A stretch of 64,000 nucleotides of DNA. Source: AP-15 sp963787425. GTDB lineage: Bacteria; Pseudomonadota; Alphaproteobacteria; ATCC43930; CGMCC-115725. The DNA is taken from contig CAWBCV010000019.1 in assembly GCA_963787425.1 (NCBI GenBank), positions 186,001 through 250,000 on the forward strand. The letters are read 5' to 3'. Shown in pieces: positions 16,390-25,510 of this stretch (within the stretch, counting starts at the first letter, position 1; each line of letters starts with the position of its first letter). The notes beneath the pieces were generated by a model that made no database searches, had not been told where the DNA came from, and saw only the letters and a list, made by a program, of their open reading frames with translations. The position numbers and the translations under genes were made by a program.

Positions 16390-18690
16390 TTAACGCGCCG
16401 GACGTTTCTCGAGCTCCAATAGTACTGCGCGAAGCTGCGGGTCCGCGGGGTAAAGGGCGATTAGCTCCTGGGCGTGGGCGAGCGCCGTCGCAACATTCCC
16501 GGTGTCCCGCGCGATCGAAACCAGCGCCATTAGCACATCGCGATCCGAGGGATGCAGTTGGTGGGCCTGCTCTAGCAGAGCCATTGCGTCGGCGTGCGCG
16601 CCCGTCGAGTCCAGCGCGACGGCATAGACATATGCATAGCGCGCGTTGTCGGGCATCAGCTCGTGCGCCCGGCGCAGCAGATCCAATGCCCCGGGATAAT
16701 CGTGCTTGCGCACCATGTAGAGGCCGAAGGCATACCGGACATCGGCATTGTCGGGCTCAATCGCCATCGCCTTCTTTAGCAGTTCCGCCCCGTCTTCGTC
16801 CTTACGGAGCGCCCGATCGAGATCGGCGAGGTTGATGAGGGCCGGGACGAAGTTGGGGTGGAGACGCAGCGCGGTGAGATATTCCCCCTCTGCTTCGGGC
16901 AGTTCCCTGCGCCGCAGATCCAATAGCCCGAGATTGAGATGAGCCTCCGGCCGGTCAGCGTCGACCATCTCGGCGGCGACGAGCTCTGCGGTGGCCTTGA
17001 CGAATGCGGTCTGCTGCTCCGCGCTCAGCGCCAAGAGGTCGGATGCGGCCAATGCCCGCGCCGCTTCGATACGCACTGCGCGGACGGGATCGCCGAGCAG
17101 CGGAGCGACCGCATCGACGGTGCGAGGTGGCCGCGTGCCCCATAAGGCGCGGGGCGCTGCTGCCCTGACAAGCGGGTCGGGGTCGGCGATCGCCGCCTTG
17201 ATCGCCGGCTCCGAGGCAGCAGACACATAGGGCGCCAGCAACGGCAACGCGCTTGCCCGCGCAATTGCCGGTTGGCTCTGATCGAGGATCAGCCGATCGA
17301 GCTGCTGTTCCGCATCGGCCGCCCCGACCCGCCCGGCATGGAGCGCCGTGCCGTAATGCGAGGCGGTCTGCCGTCCGCCGGGATACCAGCCGGCCACGGT
17401 CTCGGCGGCCCATTGGGCGGGCCGATCGGTATGGCACTTCGTGCATGTGTTCGGCGTGCCGAGCGCAACCGACAGATCGGGGCGGGGCACGCGAAAGCTG
17501 TGATCGCGGCGAATGTCGACGACCATGTAGGTCTTGGTCGGCATATGACAGTTGACGCACTGGGCGCCGGCGCTGCCCGGCTGGTGGTGATGGTGCTCGG
17601 CCACGTCGAATTTCGCCGGCATATGGCATTGGGCGCACAGCGCGTTGCCTTCGGCGCGCAGCTTTGCGCTGTGCGGGTCGTGGCAGTTGGAGCAGGTGAC
17701 CCCGGCGGCATTCATACGGCTCTGCAAGAACGAGCCGTATTCGTAGACCTCACCGTCGATTTGCCCGTCAGCGTGATAGAGGCCCGCCTCGAGGAGGGCC
17801 GGGAGATGGCCGTCGAGGTAGGGCTCGCCCGGCACCAGGTTCTTGGTGATCACCTTGCGGCGCGAGTGACAGGCGGCACAGGTTTCGATCTCGGTCGATA
17901 CCGGCTTCTCGGTGCGCCGCGCGATGCCGGTTTCCGGGTTCATCTCCCAGTGACCATGATCCGTAAGCCTCAGCCGATTGGTCAGGCCCATACTTTCAGA
18001 GTCGTCGGCTCCAGTAGCCCTAGATTTCGGCGAATTGGCCCGGGCGAGATGGCGAGAGCCAGGACCATGACATGCCTCACACGCCACGTCGACATCGGTC
18101 CAGCTGGTCGCGTAGGTATCGGCGGCGAGATCGTAGTTTTTTTTCAGAGCGGTGGAGTGGCAGTCGGCGCACTGGTAGTTCCAGGTCTGGTCGCGGCCGG
18201 TCCAGTGCAGCCGGTCGCCGGCCGGCAATTTCTGGTCGGGATAGAGGTGGAACCAGCGCTGACCGCCCTGATCTTTCGGCCTGCTGTCCCAGGCAATGCC
18301 GAGCGCCTGTAGCCGCCCGCCCGGCATCGCAATCAGGTATTGCTGAAGCGGATAAACCCCGAAAGTATAGGCGATCGGATATTCGTGCAGCGCGCCGTCC
18401 AGATCGTCGGTACGGGCCATGAATTTGTCGCGGTCACGAAAGAAGCAGGTCGTGACCCCGAAATGCTCGAACTGGGCGCCGGCGAAATCGCCGAGCACCG
18501 TCGCAGCGTTGACGGGCTCCATGGCCAGCGCATGGTGCGAGCCTTTCCAGGCGTCGAATTCCGCAGTGTGGCAGCCAGCGCAGGCCTGGGCGCCAACGAA
18601 GGTGGGCGGCTCCTCGGCGCGCGCGGCCACGCTACCCACCAGCGGCAGTATCATCACGACGGCTAAGATGGCCCGCGATAGGGCACTCAT
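16390..18690 (-). CDS. Octaheme c-type cytochrome fused to HEAT and TPR repeats
   Basis: 766 residues with a signal peptide (ILAVVMILPLVGSVAARA) for periplasmic export. Eight CXXCH haem sites are visible in order: CAGCH, CADCH, CEACH, CAACH, CSNCH, CAQCH, CVNCH and CTKCH, all in the first about 440 residues. They are followed by an Ala-rich HEAT-like helical part and then TPR repeats (for example EAHLNLGLLDLRRRELPEAE and AYVYAVALDSTGAHADAM). The cytochrome half resembles the cytochrome c554/NrfB-type multihaem fold; the repeats probably bind a partner. Redox role inferred, partner unknown. I prefer ATG 18690 to an in-frame ATG 16 codons upstream because it puts the basic residues next to the signal helix. 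Confidence 0.88.
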   Translation of the reverse strand: MSALSRAILAVVMILPLVGSVAARAEEPPTFVGAQACAGCHTAEFDAWKGSHHALAMEPVNAATVLGDFAGAQFEHFGVTTCFFRDRDKFMARTDDLDGALHEYPIAYTFGVYPLQQYLIAMPGGRLQALGIAWDSRPKDQGGQRWFHLYPDQKLPAGDRLHWTGRDQTWNYQCADCHSTALKKNYDLAADTYATSWTDVDVACEACHGPGSRHLARANSPKSRATGADDSESMGLTNRLRLTDHGHWEMNPETGIARRTEKPVSTEIETCAACHSRRKVITKNLVPGEPYLDGHLPALLEAGLYHADGQIDGEVYEYGSFLQSRMNAAGVTCSNCHDPHSAKLRAEGNALCAQCHMPAKFDVAEHHHHQPGSAGAQCVNCHMPTKTYMVVDIRRDHSFRVPRPDLSVALGTPNTCTKCHTDRPAQWAAETVAGWYPGGRQTASHYGTALHAGRVGAADAEQQLDRLILDQSQPAIARASALPLLAPYVSAASEPAIKAAIADPDPLVRAAAPRALWGTRPPRTVDAVAPLLGDPVRAVRIEAARALAASDLLALSAEQQTAFVKATAELVAAEMVDADRPEAHLNLGLLDLRRRELPEAEGEYLTALRLHPNFVPALINLADLDRALRKDEDGAELLKKAMAIEPDNADVRYAFGLYMVRKHDYPGALDLLRRAHELMPDNARYAYVYAVALDSTGAHADAMALLEQAHQLHPSDRDVLMALVSIARDTGNVATALAHAQELIALYPADPQLRAVLLELEKRPAR

Positions 18691-19099
18691 GCTACCATAG
18701 GCTGAGTGAATAATTATTCTCCGCTGCACCTGCAGCAAGTCTGCAGCGAAAACTCTCCTTTCGGTTGTAGCATGCGGGCGGAGGCCGTGTCATGCTCCCG
18801 CCCCGCGTTTGGTGAAAGCCACCGGCCTGATTGAGGACCTGGCGTACTATGCAGTGCGAAAGCGGCAATTCTAAGATCGTCATTGGCGATGGCGGATCAC
18901 CCCCGGCAGGCGCCGAGCTCTTGCGTCCGCGCGGCCAACTGGTCCGACCAGGCCTGAAACGCATGGTCAACGTCAAGCCAGGTACGGCACATGCGACCAG
19001 GATGACCGCGAGCGCCGCTACGCCCGTCGGCACGAGTTTCCATCGCGTGTCCGGCCTCCCCTTTATAAGCCGCCCGCAAAGGTCCTAGCAGCGCCGCAG
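18691..19099. other. Intergenic, possible degraded small secreted protein
   Basis: Past the cytochrome start. On the minus strand near 18960-19035 there is a hydrophobic stretch VAALAVILVACAVPG in one frame. It runs into a more protein-like tail (FQAWSDQLAARTQELGAC) in another, behind AAGGGGAGG. This could be a small lipoprotein with a frameshift, but the evidence is too thin to call a gene. Confidence 0.3.
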
Positions 19100-19330
19100 T
19101 TACCGCCCAATAGCCTTCATGTAAGCCGCTTCATCCTCTACACGGTGGACACAGACTGCGTGACACGCGTTGTAATCCCCGGGGTTCTGCACAATGCAGA
19201 GGGTACATTTCTGCCCGGCCATCTCCGACCTACCTGCTGCAGTATCCGGATTGGGTTGGGCGCAGCCAGCGAGAAGCGCACTCATGGCTCCCACGATGAA
19301 AGCGAACCGGGCAAGACTTGCTTCGGTCAT
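19100..19330 (-). CDS. Small cysteine-containing lipoprotein
   Basis: 76 residues, start supported by GAGAGGCGACC. A hydrophobic leader ends in lipobox LLAGC (Cys23). The mature part carries a CTLC pair and a CHAVC pair about 15 residues apart, suggesting disulfides or a metal site. No family recognised. It lies just downstream of, and on the same strand as, the OmpA-type lipoprotein, so the two may share a transcript. Confidence 0.6.
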   Translation of the reverse strand: MTEASLARFAFIVGAMSALLAGCAQPNPDTAAGRSEMAGQKCTLCIVQNPGDYNACHAVCVHRVEDEAAYMKAIGR

Positions 19331-19413
19331 TTCGGTCGCCTCTCGTGGCCAGCGTTGTACCGCTTAGGATCGATAAACTCGCTCCCTCTAAGTGGTCGTA
19401 ACCCGCCTAAGCT

Positions 19414-19977
19414 TCAGCAGCTGGAACCGGCAAGCGACAGCTCGACACGGCGATTCTGCGTGCGGCCCTGCGCTGTGTCGTTCGAGGCGACCGGATTTGA
19501 GTCGCCGAACCCCTGCGCCGAGACGAGGTCGGGCTTCACGCCCTGCGAGACCAGGTATTCCATCACGTTTTCAGCACGTTTTTGCGACAGGATCTCGTTT
19601 GAGGTGATGCCCTGCCGCTGCAGCGCCGGACCGATCGGGGCATTGTCGGTATACCCGCTCACCAGAAGCTTGTTCTGCTGCGTCGGCGCTAACTTCGCCG
19701 CAAAGCCGGCAATAATCTGCTTGCCCCGATCGCTCATCTCCCAGCCGCCCGGTCGGAACAGCAAGTCGCTGTTGACGGTGTATTTGATCGCGCCTTGAAG
19801 CCGGCAGATTTGCGCCTTATCGGCGGCAACCTGATTCGACAACGTCGCGTTCTGCTGCTGAACCCGCTGATATTGCGCCTGGAGTTCGTCGTATTTGCTC
19901 TGAGAGACGCAGGCGGATAGGAGGATAGGTGCCACGAGCGGGAACATCAGGACACCACGTTTCAGACCATATGTCAT
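19414..19977 (-). CDS. OmpA-family lipoprotein (peptidoglycan-binding)
   Basis: 187 residues from ATG 19977 (GGGGAGAC upstream). The signal peptide ends in lipobox LLSAC (Cys23), so it is lipid-anchored. A short coiled coil (KYDELQAQYQRVQQQNATL) precedes the OmpA C-terminal domain. That domain shows VSGYTDNAPIGP, a LSQKRAENVMEYLVSQGV helix with the conserved Arg, and NRRVELSL at the end. The role is to tie the outer membrane to peptidoglycan, as in Pal. Its upstream region carries the ~90-bp element also found before the sulfatase at 24348. Confidence 0.88.
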   Translation of the reverse strand: MTYGLKRGVLMFPLVAPILLSACVSQSKYDELQAQYQRVQQQNATLSNQVAADKAQICRLQGAIKYTVNSDLLFRPGGWEMSDRGKQIIAGFAAKLAPTQQNKLLVSGYTDNAPIGPALQRQGITSNEILSQKRAENVMEYLVSQGVKPDLVSAQGFGDSNPVASNDTAQGRTQNRRVELSLAGSSC

Positions 19978-20012
19978 TGCTTCGAGTCTCCCCAGTTGGA
20001 TGATAGATCGCA

Positions 20013-20103
20013 ACGAGTGCAAGGACTGCTCTCCGGCACATGCCGCAGGCGGAAGTGATAGTGGCCGGAGGCTAAATCGGAGGTCTATTCACTTTTGGCA
20101 GAA
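20013..20103. promoter_or_regulatory. Conserved ~90-bp upstream element, copy B
   Basis: About 80 percent identical by eye to 24364-24453, with one indel. The strongest block is GGTCTATTCACTTTTGGCAG. A near-palindrome CGGCA-CA-TGCCG matches the perfect palindrome CGGCACGTGCCG in the other copy. It ends 36 bases before the OmpA lipoprotein start, on the upstream side. Presumably promoter plus operator, read leftward. Confidence 0.65.
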
Positions 20104-20177
20104 GCGCGGAAAAAGCACACGCCTGTGACGGCAGGGCAACGCCCGAGCTCTGCGGCGCGGCGGCTCGAATGGATCCG

Positions 20178-22403
20178 CTACGCTGCCGCGGGCTTGGCCA
20201 GCTCCAGCGTGCGTTGCGCGACGGCGGCGGTGGCGGCGGAAGTCTCGCTTTCGCCGGCGACCTGCACGGTCGGGAAGGCGAATTTGATGCCGTTCTCGTC
20301 GAACGCCTTTTTGATCATCGCATAGGCCTGCCGCCGGATGACGAACTGCTCGCCCGGCAGGGTCATCATCTTCGCCCGGAGCTGGACCGCGAAATCGCCG
20401 AGGTTGTCGACACCCTGCATTTTCAGTGGCTCGAGGATCAGCGGCGCGTATTCGGGGTCTTTCGCGAGGTCGAGCCCGATCTGCTTGATCAGCTTCTTCG
20501 CGAGGGTGAGGTCGCTGTCATAGGTGACGCCGATCGCGATCTTATCGATAACCCAGTCGCGGCTCTGGTTCTGCACCGCGCCCAATAGGCTGAACGGCAC
20601 CGTGTAAACCGGGCCGCGATGATGCCGCAGCTTGACCGAGCGAATGCTGAAGCCTTCGACTGTTCCTTTGTAGTTGCCGGCTGAGATGTACTCGCCGACC
20701 CGGAAGGCGTCGTCCATCAAATAGAACATCCCGGCAATGACGTCGCGAACAAAGCCCTGCGCGCCAAAGCCGACCGCGACGCCGAGAACGCCCGCGGCGC
20801 CGACCAAAGGTCCGATCTGCACACCCATTTCCGCCAACACCATCATCGCCGCGACGACGACGATGACGACGAACAGAATATTGCGAAAGATCGGCAGAAG
20901 CGTGCGCAGCCGCGACCGCCGTCGCGCTTCTTCGGTGTTCGGCAAACCCAAATCGGCGCTGTCGGCGAGCTTGCGATCGATCGCCGTTTTGATGGCGTGC
21001 CACAGGAGATCCGCGCCGAGCAGGATGACGACGGCGCTCAACACACTATGGACGACCCGGGCCAACCAAGTGTCCTGCCCGGCGAGGTGAACGATATCGA
21101 TACCCCAGCCCCAGGCGAGCACCGCGGCCGCGCCGATAATCAACAGCGCCCGGATGCCGCGCTCGAGGACGACGGTGACGACGCTTGGCGGCCCCTCGGC
21201 CGTCTCGCACGAACCGGCGGGCCGCAACAGATGCTCGACCGCGCGCCGGGTCACGCCGATCGCGAGCGGCAGGCTGATGACGACCAGAACAAGCCAGAAG
21301 CTCGGCATGGCTCTCACCACCCAAAGCCCCCACAACAATACGATGCCGACCGAGATTAGAGCGTTCTGCGCGCCTCGGCCGAGGCGGTGCGTCCTCGTTG
21401 ACGGCGCTTCGGCCACTTGGGCTTCGGCCACTGGTGCTTCGGCGACCTGGTCCGGCGCGGCCGGCCGGCGCCAAAGCAATTCCAGCGCCATGGCGAGGAG
21501 ACCGAGGCCAAGCGCGTAGGCGACGAGCTGGCGCCCTTCCATTGAGAAACCAAGCGTGCTCAGCACGCTGACGGTGACCCAGCCAAATGCAAGCCAGCCG
21601 ACAAACATGGTGAACCGTCGGCACCAGAACCGGGCGGCCGCCGTGTCCGTCGGAATGATGCGGAAGCGCTCGGCTTCGGGGGCGAGCAGAAAATGGCCGA
21701 CGACCACGGCGATACGAGTGGCGAGCAAAGCGACCAGATAGCCGAATACCATCTGGCGGAGGAGCGGCGGCCAATCGAGCGCCAAGAAGGGGCCGACGCT
21801 GCCGATGGCAAAGGCCACAACGCCGCCGAAGGCAAAGGCGAAGCGCACGGCGACGAGACGTAGGCGGTCATTCACAGTCTCCATGGGGAGACCGTCGACA
21901 CGCTGGCGTGTCTTCTGCGTCGTCTTGCGATACAGCCACTCGATGCCGAAGCCCAGCCCCGCGAACACAAGGACCAGCACCACGACGGTCCCCCGACGAG
22001 GGATCTCTGCCTGTAGGCGCCCGACGGCTCGCTCGAACTGGTTCGGGAGATCGGGAACCGTAGCGGCGAGCGCGACAATGTGCTCGCGGATCGCGCCGAG
22101 ACGGGCATCCATGAGTTGCGAGACCGAATTTTCTAAAGAATCCGGCGCGGCGTCGGCTGCGGATTTTTTTTCCTCCTCCTCCTTCAGCCATTCCTGGACC
22201 GTGGGATCGGCGAGCAAGGTCACCAGCTCGTGGACCTTTGGCGATGTCGCCGCCCCTCCGCCGGCAGCCGGCGCCACCTTCGCCGCCCCGTGCTGCGCAG
22301 CAAAAGCGCCGTACAGCGGCGCGATCGCGAGAATGACTGTGATAAGGCAAATCGCCCCGACTTGCCGCGCGGCACCGATGATAGCTTTGCCCTCTTGCAT
22401 CAC
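20178..22403 (-). CDS. MscS-family mechanosensitive ion channel
   Basis: A 741-residue inner-membrane protein. A signal-like first helix is followed by a periplasmic helical region, then about ten membrane segments. The conserved MscS core comes last: pore helix GPLVGAAGVLGVAVGFGAQG near 540-560, then FVRDVIAGMFYLMDDAFRVGEYI and the beta domain GTVEGFSIRSVKLRHHRG. It ends with the alpha/beta C-domain. It releases solutes under hypo-osmotic stress. The extended N-terminal part puts it in the large MscK/YbdG-like group. It lies downstream of the sulfatase and is read in the same direction. Confidence 0.92.
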   Translation of the reverse strand: MMQEGKAIIGAARQVGAICLITVILAIAPLYGAFAAQHGAAKVAPAAGGGAATSPKVHELVTLLADPTVQEWLKEEEEKKSAADAAPDSLENSVSQLMDARLGAIREHIVALAATVPDLPNQFERAVGRLQAEIPRRGTVVVLVLVFAGLGFGIEWLYRKTTQKTRQRVDGLPMETVNDRLRLVAVRFAFAFGGVVAFAIGSVGPFLALDWPPLLRQMVFGYLVALLATRIAVVVGHFLLAPEAERFRIIPTDTAAARFWCRRFTMFVGWLAFGWVTVSVLSTLGFSMEGRQLVAYALGLGLLAMALELLWRRPAAPDQVAEAPVAEAQVAEAPSTRTHRLGRGAQNALISVGIVLLWGLWVVRAMPSFWLVLVVISLPLAIGVTRRAVEHLLRPAGSCETAEGPPSVVTVVLERGIRALLIIGAAAVLAWGWGIDIVHLAGQDTWLARVVHSVLSAVVILLGADLLWHAIKTAIDRKLADSADLGLPNTEEARRRSRLRTLLPIFRNILFVVIVVVAAMMVLAEMGVQIGPLVGAAGVLGVAVGFGAQGFVRDVIAGMFYLMDDAFRVGEYISAGNYKGTVEGFSIRSVKLRHHRGPVYTVPFSLLGAVQNQSRDWVIDKIAIGVTYDSDLTLAKKLIKQIGLDLAKDPEYAPLILEPLKMQGVDNLGDFAVQLRAKMMTLPGEQFVIRRQAYAMIKKAFDENGIKFAFPTVQVAGESETSAATAAVAQRTLELAKPAAA

Positions 22404-22644
22404 AAGTCTCCCTGCCGAGGACCTTGGCCGAAGCGCAATGTACGCTTATGGGTCCGGAATAGCGATGGCGCATAGGGTTGTGACGTTAATGCGCGAAATA
22501 GGGACGCCCCGTTCATGGCGTCCGCGTCCGCTTTTTTGCGATGCACTCCGGAGAGCGCTTGCCGATGCCCTGCGGATCGATCGACAAGCGCGAGCTGCGC
22601 TACCGGGTTGTGCCGACAGCGCGGCCATAATGGTTCCGTCCCCC
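22404..22644. other. Intergenic, no gene seen
   Basis: About 240 bases between the MscS gene start and the sulfatase stop, both read leftward. It holds the presumed MscS promoter. GGGAGACTTG lies 4-13 bases before the MscS ATG. No hairpin or ORF worth calling. Confidence 0.4.
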
Positions 22645-24348
22645 CTAGTTGCCGCCGTAGAGATTGCCGCCGTGCGCGGCCTTGATCGCCTCGAGGATCT
22701 GGTCCCTGACGTTCGTCAGATTGAAGCTCGCCGGAGCCTGCATCGGCGGGAACTGGACGGCTGTCTCACCGAGCGCCGCCACTTCCTGCTGCACGTACAC
22801 GAAACGCCAGAACTCGTGACCATAGAAGTCGAACATCTCCGGCGGGCATTTGGTGAAGGCGCAGCGCTCAAACGGGTCGAGCCGGAGGTTGTAGAGGCTC
22901 GGCCAGTCAAGCTTTTCTTTCGGTCCGAACCAACCCGCCGGCTGGGTGAGGAAGACATATTTCCAGTCGTCGATCCGCACTGCACCCAAAACCGGCCCGG
23001 CAAAGTAGTAGAAATTGTGTCGAGCCGATGGCCCTTTGCCAGTAAGCACATTCGTCTGGTCGTAGCCGTCGAGGTGGACCTTGAAGGTCTGGCCGTCGAT
23101 CTGCTTGCCCGTCAGCAGCTCGTTCGTGATGTTCGGGTCGCCGGCCGCGGCGACCAGGGTGGGAAACCAGTCGTTGCTGCCGAAGATCCCGTTCTCCACC
23201 TTACCGCCCGGAACGTGACCCGGCCAGCGGATCATCGCCGGCGCCCGGAAGCCGCCTTCCTCCGCCATGCCCTTGCTGCCGGCGAAAGGGGTCATGCCGC
23301 CGTCGGGCCAGGTGAACACCTCAGCGCCGTTATCGGTCGTGAACACCACAATCGTGTTGTTGTCGACCCCAAGGTCCTTCAGGTGCTGAAGGACGGCGCC
23401 GATGACATCGTCCATCTGCGCCATGCCGGCTTCTTCGGTGTACCAGCTGTTCTGCGGCGTCTCCATCGCCTGGTATTTCGGCGACAGATGCGTATAGACA
23501 TGCATCCGCGTCGGGTTCATCCAGACGAAGAACGGCTTGTTGGCCTGCTTGGCCCGGTCGATAAAATCAATGACCGAGTCGCGGATGACCTCGTCGAAGG
23601 TCTCCATGTTGTACTTGATGCCCGCAATCGGGTGCGGCGGCAGCGGCCCTTCATCCACAATGCGTTGCTTGCCGACCTTGCCCCACCGCGGCTGCACCGT
23701 CTGATCGTCGGTGGCTGTGGCGTAGCTGTGGACCAAATTGCGCGGCCCCACGCGGTCCTTCAGATCGGGCGGGTACGAGTGCCAGAATGGATCCTCCATT
23801 GCATCCAGATGATAAAGATAGCCGAAGAACTCATCGAACCCGTGCAGGGTCGGCAGGAATTTGTTCAGGTCGCCAAGATGGTTCTTGCCGAACTGGCCTG
23901 TCGTGTATCCCATCGACCTCAGCACCGCGGCGATCGTCGGCGCTTGGTCCGGCATGCCGACATCGGCGCCAGCCTGGCCGACGGTGGTCAGGCCGGTGCG
24001 GATCGGCAGTTCGCCGGTGATGAACGCCGCGCGTCCGGCGGTGCAACTCGCCTCGGCATAATAGTCGGTGAACATCATGCCGTCGGCGGCGAGTTGATCG
24101 AGGTTTGGCGTTCTGCCGGCCATGATGCCCCGGTGGTATGCGCCGATGTTGAACCACCCGACGTCGTCGCCCATGATGAAGAGGACGTTCGGCTTTTGCA
24201 CCGGCGCCGGGCTCGGACCCGGGGCGGTGGGAGCCGGACCGGGAGCCGGAGCCTGCGCCTGCGCCGGGCTCAGAAGCGCGGACGAAGCCAGCAGGAACCC
24301 GCCGGCCATGGCGCCGAGCCTCACCCATCCGAGATGTCGTGCCTTCAT
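22645..24348 (-). CDS. Exported arylsulfatase-type sulfatase
   Basis: 567 residues with a signal peptide (MAGGFLLASSALLSPAQAQA) and a Pro/Ala-rich linker, then the alkaline-phosphatase-superfamily sulfatase fold. Metal ligands are in LFIMGDD (61-62) and TTDNGAE. The modifiable cysteine is Cys102 in SCTAGR, matching the C-x-A-x-R form recognised for formylglycine formation. GKNHLGD and WPGH follow in family order. It would hydrolyse sulfate esters in the periplasm. No maturase gene is visible in the window. GAGGGGAAATGACAG precedes ATG 24348. The conserved upstream element begins 16 bases before the start. Confidence 0.92.
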   Translation of the reverse strand: MKARHLGWVRLGAMAGGFLLASSALLSPAQAQAPAPGPAPTAPGPSPAPVQKPNVLFIMGDDVGWFNIGAYHRGIMAGRTPNLDQLAADGMMFTDYYAEASCTAGRAAFITGELPIRTGLTTVGQAGADVGMPDQAPTIAAVLRSMGYTTGQFGKNHLGDLNKFLPTLHGFDEFFGYLYHLDAMEDPFWHSYPPDLKDRVGPRNLVHSYATATDDQTVQPRWGKVGKQRIVDEGPLPPHPIAGIKYNMETFDEVIRDSVIDFIDRAKQANKPFFVWMNPTRMHVYTHLSPKYQAMETPQNSWYTEEAGMAQMDDVIGAVLQHLKDLGVDNNTIVVFTTDNGAEVFTWPDGGMTPFAGSKGMAEEGGFRAPAMIRWPGHVPGGKVENGIFGSNDWFPTLVAAAGDPNITNELLTGKQIDGQTFKVHLDGYDQTNVLTGKGPSARHNFYYFAGPVLGAVRIDDWKYVFLTQPAGWFGPKEKLDWPSLYNLRLDPFERCAFTKCPPEMFDFYGHEFWRFVYVQQEVAALGETAVQFPPMQAPASFNLTNVRDQILEAIKAAHGGNLYGGN

Positions 24349-24363
24349 CTGTCATTTCCCCTC

Positions 24364-24453
24364 ACGAGTGCGACTACTGCTCTCCGGCACGTGCCGAAGG
24401 CGGGGCGATTGTGGTGGCGGGTTAGGTCGGCGGTCTATTCACTTTTGGCAGAA
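24364..24453. promoter_or_regulatory. Conserved ~90-bp upstream element, copy A
   Basis: Matches 20013-20103 (copy B). It contains the perfect palindrome CGGCACGTGCCG at 24385-24396 and the invariant block CTATTCACTTTTGGCAG at 24435-24451. It lies directly before the sulfatase start and downstream of the AraC regulator gene ending at 24484. Probably a shared promoter/operator, or a dispersed repeat that happens to lie before two genes. Confidence 0.65.
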
Positions 24454-24483
24454 ATGCTGAAGATGTGAATGCGGAGCCCGTCG

Positions 24484-25431
24484 CTACTCTCGTGGGCGAT
24501 GGAGCGTGGCGGACGGCGCTTCCCCGAAGAGCGCCTTGTATTCGCCGGCGAACCTCCCGAATTGCCAGAAGCCATATTGCGTGGCGATCTCCGTCACGGT
24601 TGTCGTGCCGGGAGAGCCGTCACGCAGGGCCCGCTGCGCAAAATGCATCCGGCGAAACATCAGGTATCGCTTGGGGCTCATCCCCAGCTGCTCCTGGCAG
24701 CAGAGCCGCAATGTCCGGTCCGACACTCCGATCGCCGCACAAAGCTCTGGTATGTAGAGCGGCTGATCGGGGTCTTCCTCCACTGCCCTGCGAAACCGGC
24801 GCATGATCAGCGAGTGGTGGCGGCGGGCCAGCCTTTCCTCGCGAACGGACCCTCCGGAGAGGCAGGCGACCATGGCTTCTATCAGCGCCTGCTCGAGCCC
24901 ACGTGCGGCATCCGGATTGGCGATGATTTCGGGGGCGTCCTCCGCTAACTGCCCGGCCGCCGCGTGCAGCCGCTGAAGTCTCGCCATCGCAGAGGGCGGA
25001 GGGACGATCAGCATCGCAGTGCGCGGCGGCATCAGGTCGCATCCAGCCAATGTTTCCCCGACAGCCGCCGCGACCTCCATCGGCAGCGACATGGCGCCCC
25101 AGTTGGCCGACCCAGAAGAACGTTGAAAAGTGCTTTCGCCCTCGCCGTGCCGCACGATGTTGGTCGGGTGCATCTCCGCACCGCCCCAGAGCAGGCTTGG
25201 CCCAGGGTGGGTGCGGAAGGAGATGATGGTGCGCCCGCTCTTGCCGGCCGAGTGCGCAACGCGCGGCAGGTTGTCTGAGAACCGCTGCATCCACAGCCGA
25301 TGCAGATCGATCCTGATGAGCTTGGCGGCAAACTGGCCGCGCTCGGTGACCGTCAACTCCGCCTCTGTCGCGCGGATCGTTGCCGCATACTCGTCGGCGT
25401 CCAAGAAGCTGCGCACGGCGCTCGATGGCAT
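24484..25431 (-). CDS. AraC-family transcriptional regulator
   Basis: 315 residues from ATG 25431 with GGGAGACGGAAG upstream. The N-terminal about 200 residues are an AraC-binding-like cupin/effector domain (RTIISFRTHPGPSLLWGG, ANWGAMSLPME). The C-terminal double helix-turn-helix shows LCAAIGVSDRTLRLCCQEQLGMSPKRY and TEIATQYGFWQFGRFAGEYKALFGEAPS. It lies upstream of, and in line with, the sulfatase and may control it. It is clearly paralogous to the next regulator, which shares the same layout. Confidence 0.9.
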   Translation of the reverse strand: MPSSAVRSFLDADEYAATIRATEAELTVTERGQFAAKLIRIDLHRLWMQRFSDNLPRVAHSAGKSGRTIISFRTHPGPSLLWGGAEMHPTNIVRHGEGESTFQRSSGSANWGAMSLPMEVAAAVGETLAGCDLMPPRTAMLIVPPPSAMARLQRLHAAAGQLAEDAPEIIANPDAARGLEQALIEAMVACLSGGSVREERLARRHHSLIMRRFRRAVEEDPDQPLYIPELCAAIGVSDRTLRLCCQEQLGMSPKRYLMFRRMHFAQRALRDGSPGTTTVTEIATQYGFWQFGRFAGEYKALFGEAPSATLHRPRE

Positions 25432-25510
25432 CTTCCGTCTCCCTTGCTTTGAATAATCTACCGTTTCACCTCTTCTTTGACCAACGACGCCAGCGAATAT
25501 GACAGAAACT

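Noticed and set aside
18692..19033. 113-codon minus frame with a hydrophobic start
   Set aside because: The hydrophobic part is plausible, but the rest overlaps the cytochrome leader and reads as non-protein; the best tail lies in another frame. Recorded only as a possible remnant.
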